Under the pieces are notes generated by a model. It saw nothing but the letters and a program-made list of their open reading frames with translations. It had not been told where the DNA came from and made no database searches. Shown here piece by piece: positions 51,188 through 59,731 of a stretch of DNA of 64,000 nt; positions within the stretch are counted from its first letter, which is position 1; the number at the start of each line of letters is the position of its first letter. Made by a program: the position numbers and the translations under genes. The DNA comes from Vibrio tubiashii ATCC 19109. GTDB lineage: Bacteria > Pseudomonadota > Gammaproteobacteria > Enterobacterales > Vibrionaceae. The stretch is from contig NZ_CP009355.1 of the NCBI RefSeq assembly GCF_000772105.1, positions 1,550,001 through 1,614,000 of the forward strand, written 5' to 3'.

Positions 51188-53041
51188 ATGTTTAAAAAGT
51201 TTGAAGGCTTTACTAAGCCTTTCCCCGAGCAGGAGCCGACACAGCCTCCTTCGGGTATTTTTGCGTTTTGTCGCCACTACACCCGCGGGTTCGAAATCCC
51301 GTTGATCATCATGTCTGTAATGGCAACTATTGTCGCAATTGTTGAAGTTTCTCTATTTGGAGCAATGGGTAACTTGGTCGATTGGTTGTCGAACAGTAAC
51401 CCAGAAACGTTTTGGCAAGATAATCAGAGTGATCTGATTTTCTACGGCATCCTTTTGCTAGTTGTAATGCCTGTTCTTGTGGTTGGTTACTCGCTACTCG
51501 TTCATCAGACATTACTTGGTAACTACCCAATGTCGATTCGTTGGTTAGCTCACCGCTACTTACTGAAACAAAGCCTGAACTTTTATCAGGATGACTTTGC
51601 TGGTCGTGTCGCGACTAAAGTAATGCAAACCTCGCTGGCGGTGCGCGAAACCGTGATGAAGACGATGGACGTGTTTGTTTACGTTTCTGTCTACTTTACC
51701 TCGATTGTCGTGCTATTAGCTCAGGCCGACTGGCGCCTGATGATCCCAATGATCATTTGGCTATTCTGCTACGTCGGTATTCAGCTTTACTTTGTACCTA
51801 AGCTAAAACAGGTAGCTTCTGAACAAGCGGATGCTCGTTCAACCATGACGGGTCGTATCGTCGATAGCTACACTAACATTGCAACCGTGAAGCTGTTCTC
51901 GCATAGCAGACGTGAGACGGAGTACGCCGAAGAAGGCATGAATGGCTTCTTGGGTACGGTTTACCGTCAAATGCGTTTGGTAACAGGGTTCGATGTCGCG
52001 GTCGAGATTACTAACTACGTTTTGGTTTTCTCAATCAGCGCGCTTTCTATCTACCTGTGGATGGATAACTCGATCAGTATCGGTGCTATTGCAATTGCGA
52101 TTGCCCTAGCACTGCGTATCAACGGTATGTCGATGTGGATCATGTGGGAAGTCGGTGCTCTGTTCGAGAACATGGGTACCGTAGTTGATGGCATGAAAAC
52201 CATGTCTAAACCCATTGATATTCAAGACAAACCAGATGCGAAACCTCTAGTAGTCAATCAAGGCGGTATCGAGTTTGACGATGTTAGCTTCCACTATGGT
52301 GACAAAACCAAAGGCGTTATTAGTAACCTTAACCTGAACATCAAGCCAGGTGAAAAAGTGGGGCTAGTCGGTCGCTCTGGCGCGGGTAAATCTACTTTGG
52401 TTAACCTGCTTCTTCGTTTCCATGATGTTGAAAGCGGTAAGATCAAGATCGATGGTCAGGTTATCTCTGATGTCACTCAAGACTCACTGCGCAGTAACAT
52501 CGGTATGGTAACGCAAGATACGTCACTACTGCACCGCTCTATCCGCGATAACATCTTGTATGGCAACCCTGATGCGAGCGAAGAAGAGTTACACCGTGCA
52601 ACGAAACAGGCGCACGCACATGAGTTCATCGAAACACTGAACGACCCGTTTGGTAACGTAGGCTACGACGCTCAAGTTGGCGAACGTGGTGTGAAGCTTT
52701 CTGGTGGTCAACGTCAGCGTATTGCGATTTCACGTGTACTACTGAAAGACGCTCCGCTTCTGATTCTTGATGAAGCAACCTCAGCTCTAGATTCAGAGGT
52801 TGAGGCGGCCATTCAAGAGAGCCTGAATGAGTTGATGCAAGGTAAAACGGTTATTGCCATTGCGCACCGACTCTCAACCATCGCCGCAATGGATCGATTG
52901 ATCGTTCTCGATAAAGGCGAAGTCGTTGAGCAAGGCACTCACCAAGAGTTAGTTCAAAGTGGCGGAATCTACGCTCAGCTTTGGGCACACCAAACAGGTG
53001 GATTCATCGGTGATGAAGAGGCTGAAAAGCAAAGTGCTTAA
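51188..53041 (+). CDS. ABC exporter, fused membrane and ATPase domains
   Basis: 617 residues from ATG 51188, which has AGGA 8 bases upstream; the GTG at 51170 is less well placed. A six-helix membrane domain (~40-340) is followed by an ATPase domain (~370-610) with Walker A GRSGAGKST, signature LSGGQRQR, Walker B LLILDEATSALD, and H-loop AIAHRLSTI. This is a half-transporter that works as a dimer, exporting lipids, drugs or peptides. Substrate unknown. It is a single gene with a strong terminator. An unusual proline-rich N-terminal extension (FPEQEPTQPPSG) precedes the first helix. Confidence 0.93.
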   Translation: MFKKFEGFTKPFPEQEPTQPPSGIFAFCRHYTRGFEIPLIIMSVMATIVAIVEVSLFGAMGNLVDWLSNSNPETFWQDNQSDLIFYGILLLVVMPVLVVGYSLLVHQTLLGNYPMSIRWLAHRYLLKQSLNFYQDDFAGRVATKVMQTSLAVRETVMKTMDVFVYVSVYFTSIVVLLAQADWRLMIPMIIWLFCYVGIQLYFVPKLKQVASEQADARSTMTGRIVDSYTNIATVKLFSHSRRETEYAEEGMNGFLGTVYRQMRLVTGFDVAVEITNYVLVFSISALSIYLWMDNSISIGAIAIAIALALRINGMSMWIMWEVGALFENMGTVVDGMKTMSKPIDIQDKPDAKPLVVNQGGIEFDDVSFHYGDKTKGVISNLNLNIKPGEKVGLVGRSGAGKSTLVNLLLRFHDVESGKIKIDGQVISDVTQDSLRSNIGMVTQDTSLLHRSIRDNILYGNPDASEEELHRATKQAHAHEFIETLNDPFGNVGYDAQVGERGVKLSGGQRQRIAISRVLLKDAPLLILDEATSALDSEVEAAIQESLNELMQGKTVIAIAHRLSTIAAMDRLIVLDKGEVVEQGTHQELVQSGGIYAQLWAHQTGGFIGDEEAEKQSA

Positions 53042-53059
53042 ATCAGATGTTAAATAGAC

Positions 53060-53085
53060 AAAAAGGAAGCTTCGGCTTCCTTTTT
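53060..53085. terminator. Rho-independent terminator with UUCG loop
   Basis: AAAAAGGAAGC (53060-53070) pairs with GCTTCCTTTTT (53075-53085) over the very stable TTCG tetraloop. It serves the ABC exporter and, in reverse, the AraC gene. Confidence 0.93.
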
Positions 53086-53094
53086 TATTGCTGC

Positions 53095-53919
53095 TCAATC
53101 AACAAAGTGGGATTGATAAAACTTAGGAGTAACGGCAATTTTCTTTTTAAACTGACGCTGAAAATGCGCTTGGTCAGAAAAACCAAGCTCTTGAGCCACC
53201 TTGGCGATCTCCTGACCGGATTTAAGCATCACCTTGGCCCGTTTGATTTTCTCATCCATCAAATAGGCATGAGGTGGAAGACCATAGTAATGCTTAAACG
53301 CTCTGAGGAGCTGGTAACGGCTCATCTGTGCTTCTTGCGCTAAATGATCCAATTGATGAGTTTGACTAACGTCATCGAGCAGTTTTTCTTGCACCCTTTT
53401 CAATGATGAAGAGGGGGATGGTTTAACCTCCATTGAGCTCTGTACGTGAACAGCTTCAATAAAGTCATACAGTCGAGTTTGTACCTGTAATTGACTCGCT
53501 TCTGACTGGAGATCATTAAACAGAGCCAAATAGTGATTTTTGATTGACTCACTGCGCTCAAATGCGTGACGAAATGGTGTGTAGTCTGCACTATACCCAG
53601 CATGAGATTGACCAAGAATTTCCTGCTGAATAGCCCCCATCTGTTTGGTATCAACAAACAGCATGCTATAAGACCAAGTTCCCGCTTCCGGGTTACAAGA
53701 GTGAACATCGGCGGGATTAATCGTCACTATGTCACCGCGACCAATATGATGCGTCGAGCTGTGATTGCGATAGTCAGCTTTGCCTTGTTGAATAATCCCA
53801 AATGAAAACTCATCGTGAGAATGCGCTGCATAACAAGCGGTGCTTTGGCTTGCGATTCTCATCTCAATCCAAGGCAATACCGTACTTTGCTTAAAGTTCG
53901 CGCTGTTATCTTTTTTCAT
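53095..53919 (-). CDS. AraC family transcriptional regulator
   Basis: 274 residues. An N-terminal cupin-like sensor domain (~30-110: AHSHDEFSFGIIQQGKADYR and GRGDIVTINPADVHSCNP) precedes a C-terminal double helix-turn-helix (~175-270: LDHLAQEAQMSRYQLLRAFKHYYGLPP and IAKVAQELGFSDQAHFQRQFKK). The LysE-family exporter gene at 53953 lies just upstream on the same strand (33-base gap), so this is probably the exporter's regulator. AraC-LysE pairs of this type usually respond to an amino acid. Effector not known. Confidence 0.88.
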   Translation of the reverse strand: MKKDNSANFKQSTVLPWIEMRIASQSTACYAAHSHDEFSFGIIQQGKADYRNHSSTHHIGRGDIVTINPADVHSCNPEAGTWSYSMLFVDTKQMGAIQQEILGQSHAGYSADYTPFRHAFERSESIKNHYLALFNDLQSEASQLQVQTRLYDFIEAVHVQSSMEVKPSPSSSLKRVQEKLLDDVSQTHQLDHLAQEAQMSRYQLLRAFKHYYGLPPHAYLMDEKIKRAKVMLKSGQEIAKVAQELGFSDQAHFQRQFKKKIAVTPKFYQSHFVD

Positions 53920-53952
53920 GCGCAGCTCCTTGCGCTGTATAGGTTTGCAAAA

Positions 53953-54546
53953 CTATAACCAAATCATGCTAACAGAAGCGGCCAAGGTTATCGCCATCAT
54001 TCGATTAAAAATGCGCTGCTTATGTGGCTGAGATAAGTAACTAGATAAAGCACGCCCACTCGCCGCCCATAAGCCGACACCCACTAAGCAACAAACTAAC
54101 GACACCAGAGTAAACACCCAAAGCCAGTAATCTGTGTTGCCCTGCCCTACCACATACAAACTGACTCCAGACATCGCCACCAACCAAGCTTTGGGATTAA
54201 GCAATTGGGTAAGCGATCCTATCCACCAGCCTGAGGTCAGCGTCGTTTGCCCTTGTAACTCAGCCACAGGTGCAGTAAATATCTGGTATGCGAGGTAGAG
54301 TAAAAATGCGCTGCCTACCCACTTCAATGTGGCTTCCAACAAGGGTAAAAACTCAACCAGCTCATGCATTACACTGCCAGAGATGAGCACAACTAAAGCA
54401 TAAGCAAATGACGCCCCTAGCACCAATTTACTGGCTTCTCGACTACCTCGTTGGGCGGCTGTGGCCGTCGCCAAAAGATTCACCGGCCCGGGTGTGGCAG
54501 CACCCACAAATGCAAACGCCAACATCGCAATAATTAAACTATTCAT
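53953..54546 (-). CDS. LysE family amino-acid exporter
   Basis: 197 residues from ATG 54546, with GGAG 6 bases upstream. Six hydrophobic segments and the LysE/RhtB hallmark G-A-A-T-P-G-P-V-N-L-L at the end of helix 1. Members export basic, neutral or hydroxylated amino acids or related metabolites. It is followed after 33 bases by the AraC gene. It may work with the AraC sensor to relieve amino-acid excess. The substrate is not fixed by sequence. Confidence 0.9.
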   Translation of the reverse strand: MNSLIIAMLAFAFVGAATPGPVNLLATATAAQRGSREASKLVLGASFAYALVVLISGSVMHELVEFLPLLEATLKWVGSAFLLYLAYQIFTAPVAELQGQTTLTSGWWIGSLTQLLNPKAWLVAMSGVSLYVVGQGNTDYWLWVFTLVSLVCCLVGVGLWAASGRALSSYLSQPHKQRIFNRMMAITLAASVSMIWL

Positions 54547-54632
54547 TTTGTTCTCCTTCACTAGACCTTAACGTTAGCTAAAGCAGAGCAAGAGTTATTG
54601 AACGATATTGCAGGCGTGTAAAAACGAAAAAA

Positions 54633-54652
54633 GCCACACGCTAAGGTGTGGC
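54633..54652 (-). terminator. terminator of the pirin gene
   Basis: GCCACAC (54633-54639) pairs with GTGTGGC (54646-54652). Six A precede the left arm, giving a T tract for leftward transcription. It lies about 70 bases after the pirin stop. Confidence 0.8.
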
Positions 54653-54724
54653 AAAACAAAAAGAACTGGCAGTGAATAGTTCGCTTTGCGTTAATTGAAG
54701 TTCAAGATGAACTCTTAAAGTTGT

Positions 54725-55573
54725 TTAGTAAGTTTCAAACACACCGGAATTGTAATCCTGTATGGTTTGATTTATCTCATCCATTGTATTCATGACAAAT
54801 GGGCCGTAATGAACGACCGGCTCATCAATGGGTTCGCCAGCGAAAATTAACACGCCACTTTGCCCAAGCGCTTGCAAGTCGACTCGCTCACCTTTACTTA
54901 GCATTGCAAGTTCACCCTGCTTGAGTGTGTAATCACCAACTTGAACCTTACCTTGATAGTTTAAGATCATCATGTTGAATTGCTCAGGTACTGACACACT
55001 CACTTGCTGGTCAATTTCGGCGCGCCAATCAGACACGCTAAGCTCAACACCCGTCTTACTTAACGGACCTTTAAGCTGCATTTCATTGGCATTGATCGTT
55101 CCGGCCAGTACGCGGACTAGACCAAGTTGCTCGTCACTATGTTCAGTGATTGTCTCTGGCTGAAAATCGACATATTGAGCTGGCTTCATTTTGTCTCGCG
55201 CAGGTTGATTTATCCAAATTTGGAAACCATGTAAATCACCTTCTTCCATAATAGGCATTTCACTATGGATAACCCCTCGGCCAGCTGCCATCCACTGAGC
55301 CCCACCACTTCTCAGCTCGCCAACATTGCCCATATGATCTTTGTGTTGAAAATGACCTTTGAGCATATAGGTTAGCGTTTCGATTCCGCGGTGAGGATGA
55401 GGAGGAAAGCCGCCAACGTAATCTGAACGTTGGTCTGATTTAAGCTCATCAACCATTAGAAATGGAGAAAACTGCGCATTATTAAACCCAGCCACGCGCT
55501 GTATCTTAACCCCATCACCATCAGAGGTAGGATGAACTTGGATTACTTGATTAACTTGTCTGGTTACACTCAT
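54725..55573 (-). CDS. pirin family protein
   Basis: 282 residues from ATG 55573 (AGGGGAG upstream); the frame extends to 55684 but only adds an unconserved leader. Bicupin fold of pirins: the N-terminal cupin has metal ligands in GFPPHPHRGIETLTYMLKG (H-x-H) and RGVIHSEMPI, with E following. Some bacterial pirins act as quercetin dioxygenases or redox-sensitive regulators. Role here unknown. A perfect 25-bp palindrome lies at 55659-55683 upstream of it, a possible operator. Confidence 0.88.
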   Translation of the reverse strand: MSVTRQVNQVIQVHPTSDGDGVKIQRVAGFNNAQFSPFLMVDELKSDQRSDYVGGFPPHPHRGIETLTYMLKGHFQHKDHMGNVGELRSGGAQWMAAGRGVIHSEMPIMEEGDLHGFQIWINQPARDKMKPAQYVDFQPETITEHSDEQLGLVRVLAGTINANEMQLKGPLSKTGVELSVSDWRAEIDQQVSVSVPEQFNMMILNYQGKVQVGDYTLKQGELAMLSKGERVDLQALGQSGVLIFAGEPIDEPVVHYGPFVMNTMDEINQTIQDYNSGVFETY

Positions 55574-55658
55574 GCTGTCTCCCCTTAGTTTGGCTCCGTG
55601 AAGGAATGAAGACAGTTTACTGACCTTGAAGAGTAAATTGAGCGGGGAGATTAGAGCC

Positions 55659-55683
55659 TGTCGTTCGAATAATTCGAACGACA
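55659..55683. promoter_or_regulatory. perfect 25-bp palindrome upstream of the pirin gene
   Basis: TGTCGTTCGAAT, central A, then ATTCGAACGACA; twelve of twelve pairs. It lies 86 bases before the pirin ATG and 8 bases after the DUF2867 stop, on a minus-strand gene pair. It could be an operator for pirin or a bare stem-loop ending DUF2867 transcription; the missing T tract favours an operator. Confidence 0.55.
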
Positions 55684-55690
55684 ATGAGAT

Positions 55691-56188
55691 TTAAGCGGGT
55701 ACCAGTGTTTTCAAAGAGGTGGGTACTATCAGCTTGTGTACTGGGGCCACAAAAAACATATACACTTTGCCGAACGTGTTCTTAACATCAACAACCGTTG
55801 TTGCATGCAAGGTCATTGTGTCGCCATCAGGAACAATAAGAAAAGAGAGCCTAACATTGAGGTGCTTATCGCAATCCTCCACCAGCAGTTCGTTGTCACT
55901 TAAACTCACAATCGAAAATATACCCACTTGATCGCCAACTCGATACTCGCTTATCGGCTTGTTTTCATCCAGATCCGCCATACGCCCTAGGTGTTTCAAC
56001 CCTAGTTTTGAAACAATGCGATTGCGTAAATCCATTAGCGCATTAACCCAGCGGGGTGTCTTATTCACCATCGCAAAGTAGACTTCGAGTGCGGATTCAC
56101 CGTTACAAGGCAACTCTATGTTGTGTGTATCAGCGAAGTAGGCCCCTTGCAAATAGGGGTGAATGTTAGAGTGACTGGGCAGTTCCAT
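55691..56188 (-). CDS. DUF2867 family protein
   Basis: 165 residues, soluble, single domain. The pattern VYFAMVNKTPRWVNALMDLRNRIVSKLGLK, VGIFSIVSLSDNELLVEDCDKHLNVRLSF and TTVVDVKNTFGKVYMFFVAPVHKLIVP is that of DUF2867, a START-like fold of unknown function. Length is normal. The ATG at 56188 has a weak ribosome binding site. It lies between the pirin gene and the inverted-repeat element at 56222-56386. Confidence 0.82.
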   Translation of the reverse strand: MELPSHSNIHPYLQGAYFADTHNIELPCNGESALEVYFAMVNKTPRWVNALMDLRNRIVSKLGLKHLGRMADLDENKPISEYRVGDQVGIFSIVSLSDNELLVEDCDKHLNVRLSFLIVPDGDTMTLHATTVVDVKNTFGKVYMFFVAPVHKLIVPTSLKTLVPA

Positions 56189-56221
56189 AGCAAAACCTTG
56201 TTGGGTGAGTAATCCTTCAAT

Positions 56222-56386
56222 TTATACCAATCGGGATAAATAGCTGATCAGATAATTGCGCAGGAAAAATCGCTTAGAGCAAGGCATAGATTTTGTAGCT
56301 AGTTGACCTACCTACAAAATCTATAACGCAGCTATCAGCGATTTTAACCAGCAAGAATGACCAGAAATTTATTCTGGTTGGTATTA
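56222..56386. mobile_element. MITE-like nested inverted-repeat element
   Basis: About 165 bases with three nested inverted repeats and no coding capacity. The ends are TTATACCAA (56222-56230) and TTGGTATTA (56378-56386). Next are AAAATCGCT (56266-56274) and AGCGATTTT (56337-56345). At the core, ATAGATTTTGTAG (56286-56298) and CTACAAAATCTAT (56312-56324) are perfect. This layout fits the short palindromic elements dispersed in Vibrio genomes, a non-autonomous transposon or large RNA fold. It fills the gap between DUF2867 and catB. Copy number in this genome cannot be checked here. Confidence 0.7.
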
Positions 56387-56452
56387 TGACCTTAAAGGTG
56401 ACCATAGATAAAACAAAGGCACGGAAGTGAATATCTGTGCCTTGTCTCAATT

Positions 56453-57082
56453 TTAACCAGTGACGTGTTGCTGCCAATAGCGATACAACCCATCCACATC
56501 ACCCGAGCAGAGTAATGACATTGCGCCTTTAAGCTGCTCGTCACGCCACTGCCACCACTGCATTTCATTTAGCTTCTCTCGCTCACTTTCTGAGAAACGA
56601 TACTTAATATGCTTTGCAGGATTTGATCCCACGACCTCATAGGGTGCGACATCCTTGGTCACCACAGCGCGACTGGCAATAATAGCGCCGTCTCCTATGG
56701 TTACCCCCGCCATAATCATCGCTTCAGAACCTATCCACACATCATTTCCGACCACTGTATTTCCTGAGCGAGCGAATCCATCTTGCGCATCAGCGAAGTT
56801 CTCATCCTCTTGATAGAAAAAAGGAAAGGTCGAGATCCAGTCGCTGCGGTGCCCTTGATTCCCTGCCATCATAAATACAGCGCCCGAGCCTATCGAGCAA
56901 AAACTGCCGATGATCAGTTTATCGACATCGTCTCTATCCGGATTTAAGTAACGCGCGCAATCATCAAAGCCATGACCATGATAATAACCGGAGTAATAGC
57001 TATGACGACCAACAATAATATTGGGGTTGGTTACCTGCTCAGTCAGGGGTTTACCTGCAAATGGAGAGTCAAAAACATTCAT
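56453..57082 (-). CDS. catB: type B chloramphenicol O-acetyltransferase (CatB)
   Basis: 209 residues, the exact size of CatB9 from the V. cholerae superintegron, and similar throughout: [43 protein letters not shown] (catalytic histidine), [31 protein letters not shown]. It folds as a left-handed beta-helix hexapeptide trimer and transfers acetyl from acetyl-CoA to chloramphenicol or related acceptors. No attC site or integron integrase is seen nearby, so it looks like a resident chromosomal gene. Its 3' side is next to the nested repeat element. Confidence 0.93.
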   Translation of the reverse strand: MNVFDSPFAGKPLTEQVTNPNIIVGRHSYYSGYYHGHGFDDCARYLNPDRDDVDKLIIGSFCSIGSGAVFMMAGNQGHRSDWISTFPFFYQEDENFADAQDGFARSGNTVVGNDVWIGSEAMIMAGVTIGDGAIIASRAVVTKDVAPYEVVGSNPAKHIKYRFSESEREKLNEMQWWQWRDEQLKGAMSLLCSGDVDGLYRYWQQHVTG

Positions 57083-57262
57083 AATTTCATTCTTTTGGTT
57101 ATCTATGATTTAGTCCAAGCTTAGGATAAGGGTAAAGATGACTCAGGTCACTGAGATTTATCATTGCCATCGCTCAGCCCACACTAACTCAAACTGGCAT
57201 TGGTATCCGCATGGCAACACGATAAAATACCGCATCTCAACGTCACGGATGTACTAACTATT

Positions 57263-58561
57263 ATGAATACCGCTCAGCAATTTATTGATGCAGGAGTAAA
57301 ATACACTCCGCATTACTTTCAAGTCCCTTTAAATTACTCAGACAATACGCAAGGCGAAATTTCCGTTTTTGCTCGCGAGCTATCCTTGGTTTCAGATGGT
57401 GACAGCGCAAAGCCTTGGTTGGTCTACTTTCAAGGCGGCCCAGGCTTTCCCTCACCTCGTCAAAATGGCAATAGCGGATGGGTAAAACGCGCGCTGCAAG
57501 ATTACCGTGTTTTACTGTTAGACCAACGCGGAACGGGCAATAGTTCAGTGATCTCTCACCAAACTCTGGCGCATCTGACACCTGAAGAGCAAGCGGAGTA
57601 TTTAAGCTACTTTCGTGCTGACAACATCGTTCGCGATGCCGAGTTTATTCGCAAGCAATTTGGGGTTGAGCAGTGGTCCATTCTCGGTCAAAGCTTCGGT
57701 GGTTTCTGCTCACTCACCTATCTATCGCTTTTTCCTCAGAGTTTGTCTCGCAGCTTCATTACTGGCGGTGTCCCGTCGATTTCTCGTCACCCAGACGATG
57801 TGTATCAGGCGACGTTTAAACGAACGATGGAGAAGAACCAAGCTTTCTTCCAGCAGTTCCCTAAAGCTCAAGAGCTGTGTAAACAGATTGCCGATCACTT
57901 GATCGATAACGAAGAATACCTACCCAACGGTCAACGATTTACCGTTGAGCAATTCCAGCAGATTGGAATTAACTTTGGTATGAGTGACACTTTCTTGCCA
58001 ACCTATTACGCACTAGAAAATGCCCTTATCGAGGTTAATGGCAAAACCGAACTGCGCTATGAATTTTTAAGCAGCATGCTGATGGAGCAAGGTTTCCAGA
58101 CGAATCCGATCTATGCCATTTTGCATGAATCAATCTACTGCCAAGGCTTTGCTTCAAACTGGAGTGCTCATAGAGTTCGTCAGCAAAACACAGCGTTTAA
58201 CTACGACAAAGATAAACCTTTCTACTTTACTGGCGAGATGGTCTTCTCTTGGATGTTTGATCAATACAAGAACTTGCAACCACTTAAACCTGCCGCTGAG
58301 TTACTCGCAGCAAAACAAGATTGGCAACCGTTATACGATGCGAAGCAGTTAGCAAGCAATAAAGTACCAGTAAGCTGCGCTGTCTATGCCGATGACATGT
58401 TTGTTGAGATGGATATCAGCCGAGAAACGCTGGCAGAGATGCCGAATGCAAAAGCTTGGATTACCAATGAATATGAGCACAACGGTTTACGTGCTGATGG
58501 CGAGAAGATCTTAGATACTCTGATTGCAATGGGTGACCAAACCGCAGCGACACTTATCTAA
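57263..58561 (+). CDS. alpha/beta hydrolase, prolyl-aminopeptidase-like (S33)
   Basis: 432 residues from ATG 57263; an in-frame start at 57200 adds an unconserved leader. Alpha/beta-hydrolase motifs: oxyanion segment YFQGGPGFPSP, LLLDQRGTGNSS, nucleophile elbow GQSFGGFCSL (Ser), and a C-terminal histidine in NEYEHNGLR. This fits the S33 proline-iminopeptidase group that removes N-terminal proline or related residues from peptides. Length is larger than classic Pip because of the helical cap. A strong terminator follows. Substrate preference cannot be confirmed. Confidence 0.88.
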   Translation: MNTAQQFIDAGVKYTPHYFQVPLNYSDNTQGEISVFARELSLVSDGDSAKPWLVYFQGGPGFPSPRQNGNSGWVKRALQDYRVLLLDQRGTGNSSVISHQTLAHLTPEEQAEYLSYFRADNIVRDAEFIRKQFGVEQWSILGQSFGGFCSLTYLSLFPQSLSRSFITGGVPSISRHPDDVYQATFKRTMEKNQAFFQQFPKAQELCKQIADHLIDNEEYLPNGQRFTVEQFQQIGINFGMSDTFLPTYYALENALIEVNGKTELRYEFLSSMLMEQGFQTNPIYAILHESIYCQGFASNWSAHRVRQQNTAFNYDKDKPFYFTGEMVFSWMFDQYKNLQPLKPAAELLAAKQDWQPLYDAKQLASNKVPVSCAVYADDMFVEMDISRETLAEMPNAKAWITNEYEHNGLRADGEKILDTLIAMGDQTAATLI

Positions 58562-58564
58562 CCA

Positions 58565-58597
58565 TTGAGCCCCCCGCATACAGCTTGGGGGGCTCAA
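58565..58597. terminator. convergent GC-rich terminator
   Basis: TTGAGCCCCCC (58565-58575) pairs perfectly with GGGGGGCTCAA (58587-58597) over an 11-base loop. It separates the S33 hydrolase from the convergent VOC gene. Confidence 0.8.
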
Positions 58598-58617
58598 CTT
58601 AAAATGTGTAATCGACG

Positions 58618-58992
58618 TTATTCCATCGAGTGAAGGCCAATCATATTGCCTTCAGTGTCTGAGACCATAGAGATAAAGCCGTGTGGGCCAATAGCAAATT
58701 TAGGGTGAACCACCTTACCACCAGCGCCTTCTACTCTTGACTGCTCATTAGCGCAATCTTGGCAAGAAAAGTAGACCAGTGTGCTATTGCCACCTGGAGA
58801 AACCCCTTCCATTTTTGCTAACGCACCCGCTGCCCCGTACTGTTCCATAGAGGATGGAAAAAGCCACATTTCTATTTCCATCTTAGCGTCACCATCAAGT
58901 TTCTCTAACGACGTTTCAAACACCGCTTCATAGAACGCTTTCGCACGCGACATATCGTCGACATAGATTTCAAACCAACCAACCGGATTCAT
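58618..58992 (-). CDS. VOC (glyoxalase/bleomycin-resistance fold) family protein
   Basis: 124 residues from ATG 58992 (AGGAGG 9 bases upstream; a second ATG at 58998 has a spacing of only 3). The single-domain VOC pattern is present: GWFEIYVDDMSRAKAFYEAVFE, LVYFSCQDCANEQSRVEGAGGKVVHP, GFISMVSDTEGNMIGLHSM. Such proteins bind a metal and act as dioxygenases, isomerases or drug-binding proteins. The substrate is unknown. It is a single gene, with no metabolic neighbours. Confidence 0.85.
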   Translation of the reverse strand: MNPVGWFEIYVDDMSRAKAFYEAVFETSLEKLDGDAKMEIEMWLFPSSMEQYGAAGALAKMEGVSPGGNSTLVYFSCQDCANEQSRVEGAGGKVVHPKFAIGPHGFISMVSDTEGNMIGLHSME

Positions 58993-59244
58993 TTGCATGT
59001 TCCTCCTAGACCTGAGCGAATGACTCTTTAAAACTAGCGCAGGACTTCGACAATTCCAGTCAGTACAGCGCCCTTTCAAGTTTCAATTGTTGGAATATAG
59101 GCAAATAAGCCATCAATCTAAATATGTAAATCATAAAAAATCACAGCCATATCTAATATTCCTCTCGCCCATAAGCACTATAAACTCCTCGCAATTAAAT
59201 AATAAAAAACATACCAAGATTATTAGTGAGGTAAAGGTGTAGTA

Positions 59245-59694
59245 ATGGATATCTATCAAGAGAGTATTAGTTTTTTAGGCAATAATGTTGAATTCGATGA
59301 CAACGGATTATTTCAGTGTGAGTTATCACCAGAAAGCGGCATTCATGACGAAGCTCTTTTTCTTACTATTTTCAAAAATGAAGCCACAATCAACCTACAT
59401 GTTTCTATTACTAGCCCTATTGAGCTACCTATTCCCATGCCAGATCAACTAGCTGTTGCTTTAGGCGAGCAGGCGCTAGAGCCTTTTCGAGGCGGGTTCG
59501 GTGTTGGTCTCATACCCGATAGCCGTCGTTTAAGCATTTACAAGATAATAGCCCTATCCAACAAACCTCAAGGCTATGTCCAAAACACACTTCAGCAGTT
59601 GCTCGATAAAGTCGAACAATGGCATCAGTTCATTGAACAAGTTGAAACATTTACTGAGTCTATAGAAAGACCGAACTCAGGCATTTTCATTTAA
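59245..59694 (+). CDS. type III effector chaperone, VPA0451-like
   Basis: 149-residue acidic protein directly before the VPA0450-like effector gene (38-base gap), as in V. parahaemolyticus, where VPA0451 is the chaperone of VPA0450. It shares with the chaperone at 1729-2202 the start MDIY, P-F-R-G-G-F-G-V-G at ~86-94, and the final helix V-Q-N-T-L-Q-Q-L-L-D-K-V-E. The fold is probably CesT-like, binding the effector N-terminus as a dimer. ATG 59245 with AGGTG upstream. It is AT-rich, like the effector. There are no secretion-apparatus genes nearby. Confidence 0.85.
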   Translation: MDIYQESISFLGNNVEFDDNGLFQCELSPESGIHDEALFLTIFKNEATINLHVSITSPIELPIPMPDQLAVALGEQALEPFRGGFGVGLIPDSRRLSIYKIIALSNKPQGYVQNTLQQLLDKVEQWHQFIEQVETFTESIERPNSGIFI

Positions 59695-59731
59695 TTGTTT
59701 TCCATTATTAAATCAAGAGCGGAAGAAAATC

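Noticed and set aside
56453..57082. Integron cassette carrying catB
   Set aside because: The protein is CatB9-like, but no attC-type recombination site or integron integrase is seen; the adjacent repeat is a nested palindrome of another type.
59100..59244. ExsA-type activator site before the chaperone gene
   Set aside because: An A-rich stretch (ATAAAAAATCACAG) is present, but it does not recur convincingly before the other effector unit, and I cannot fix the consensus from memory.
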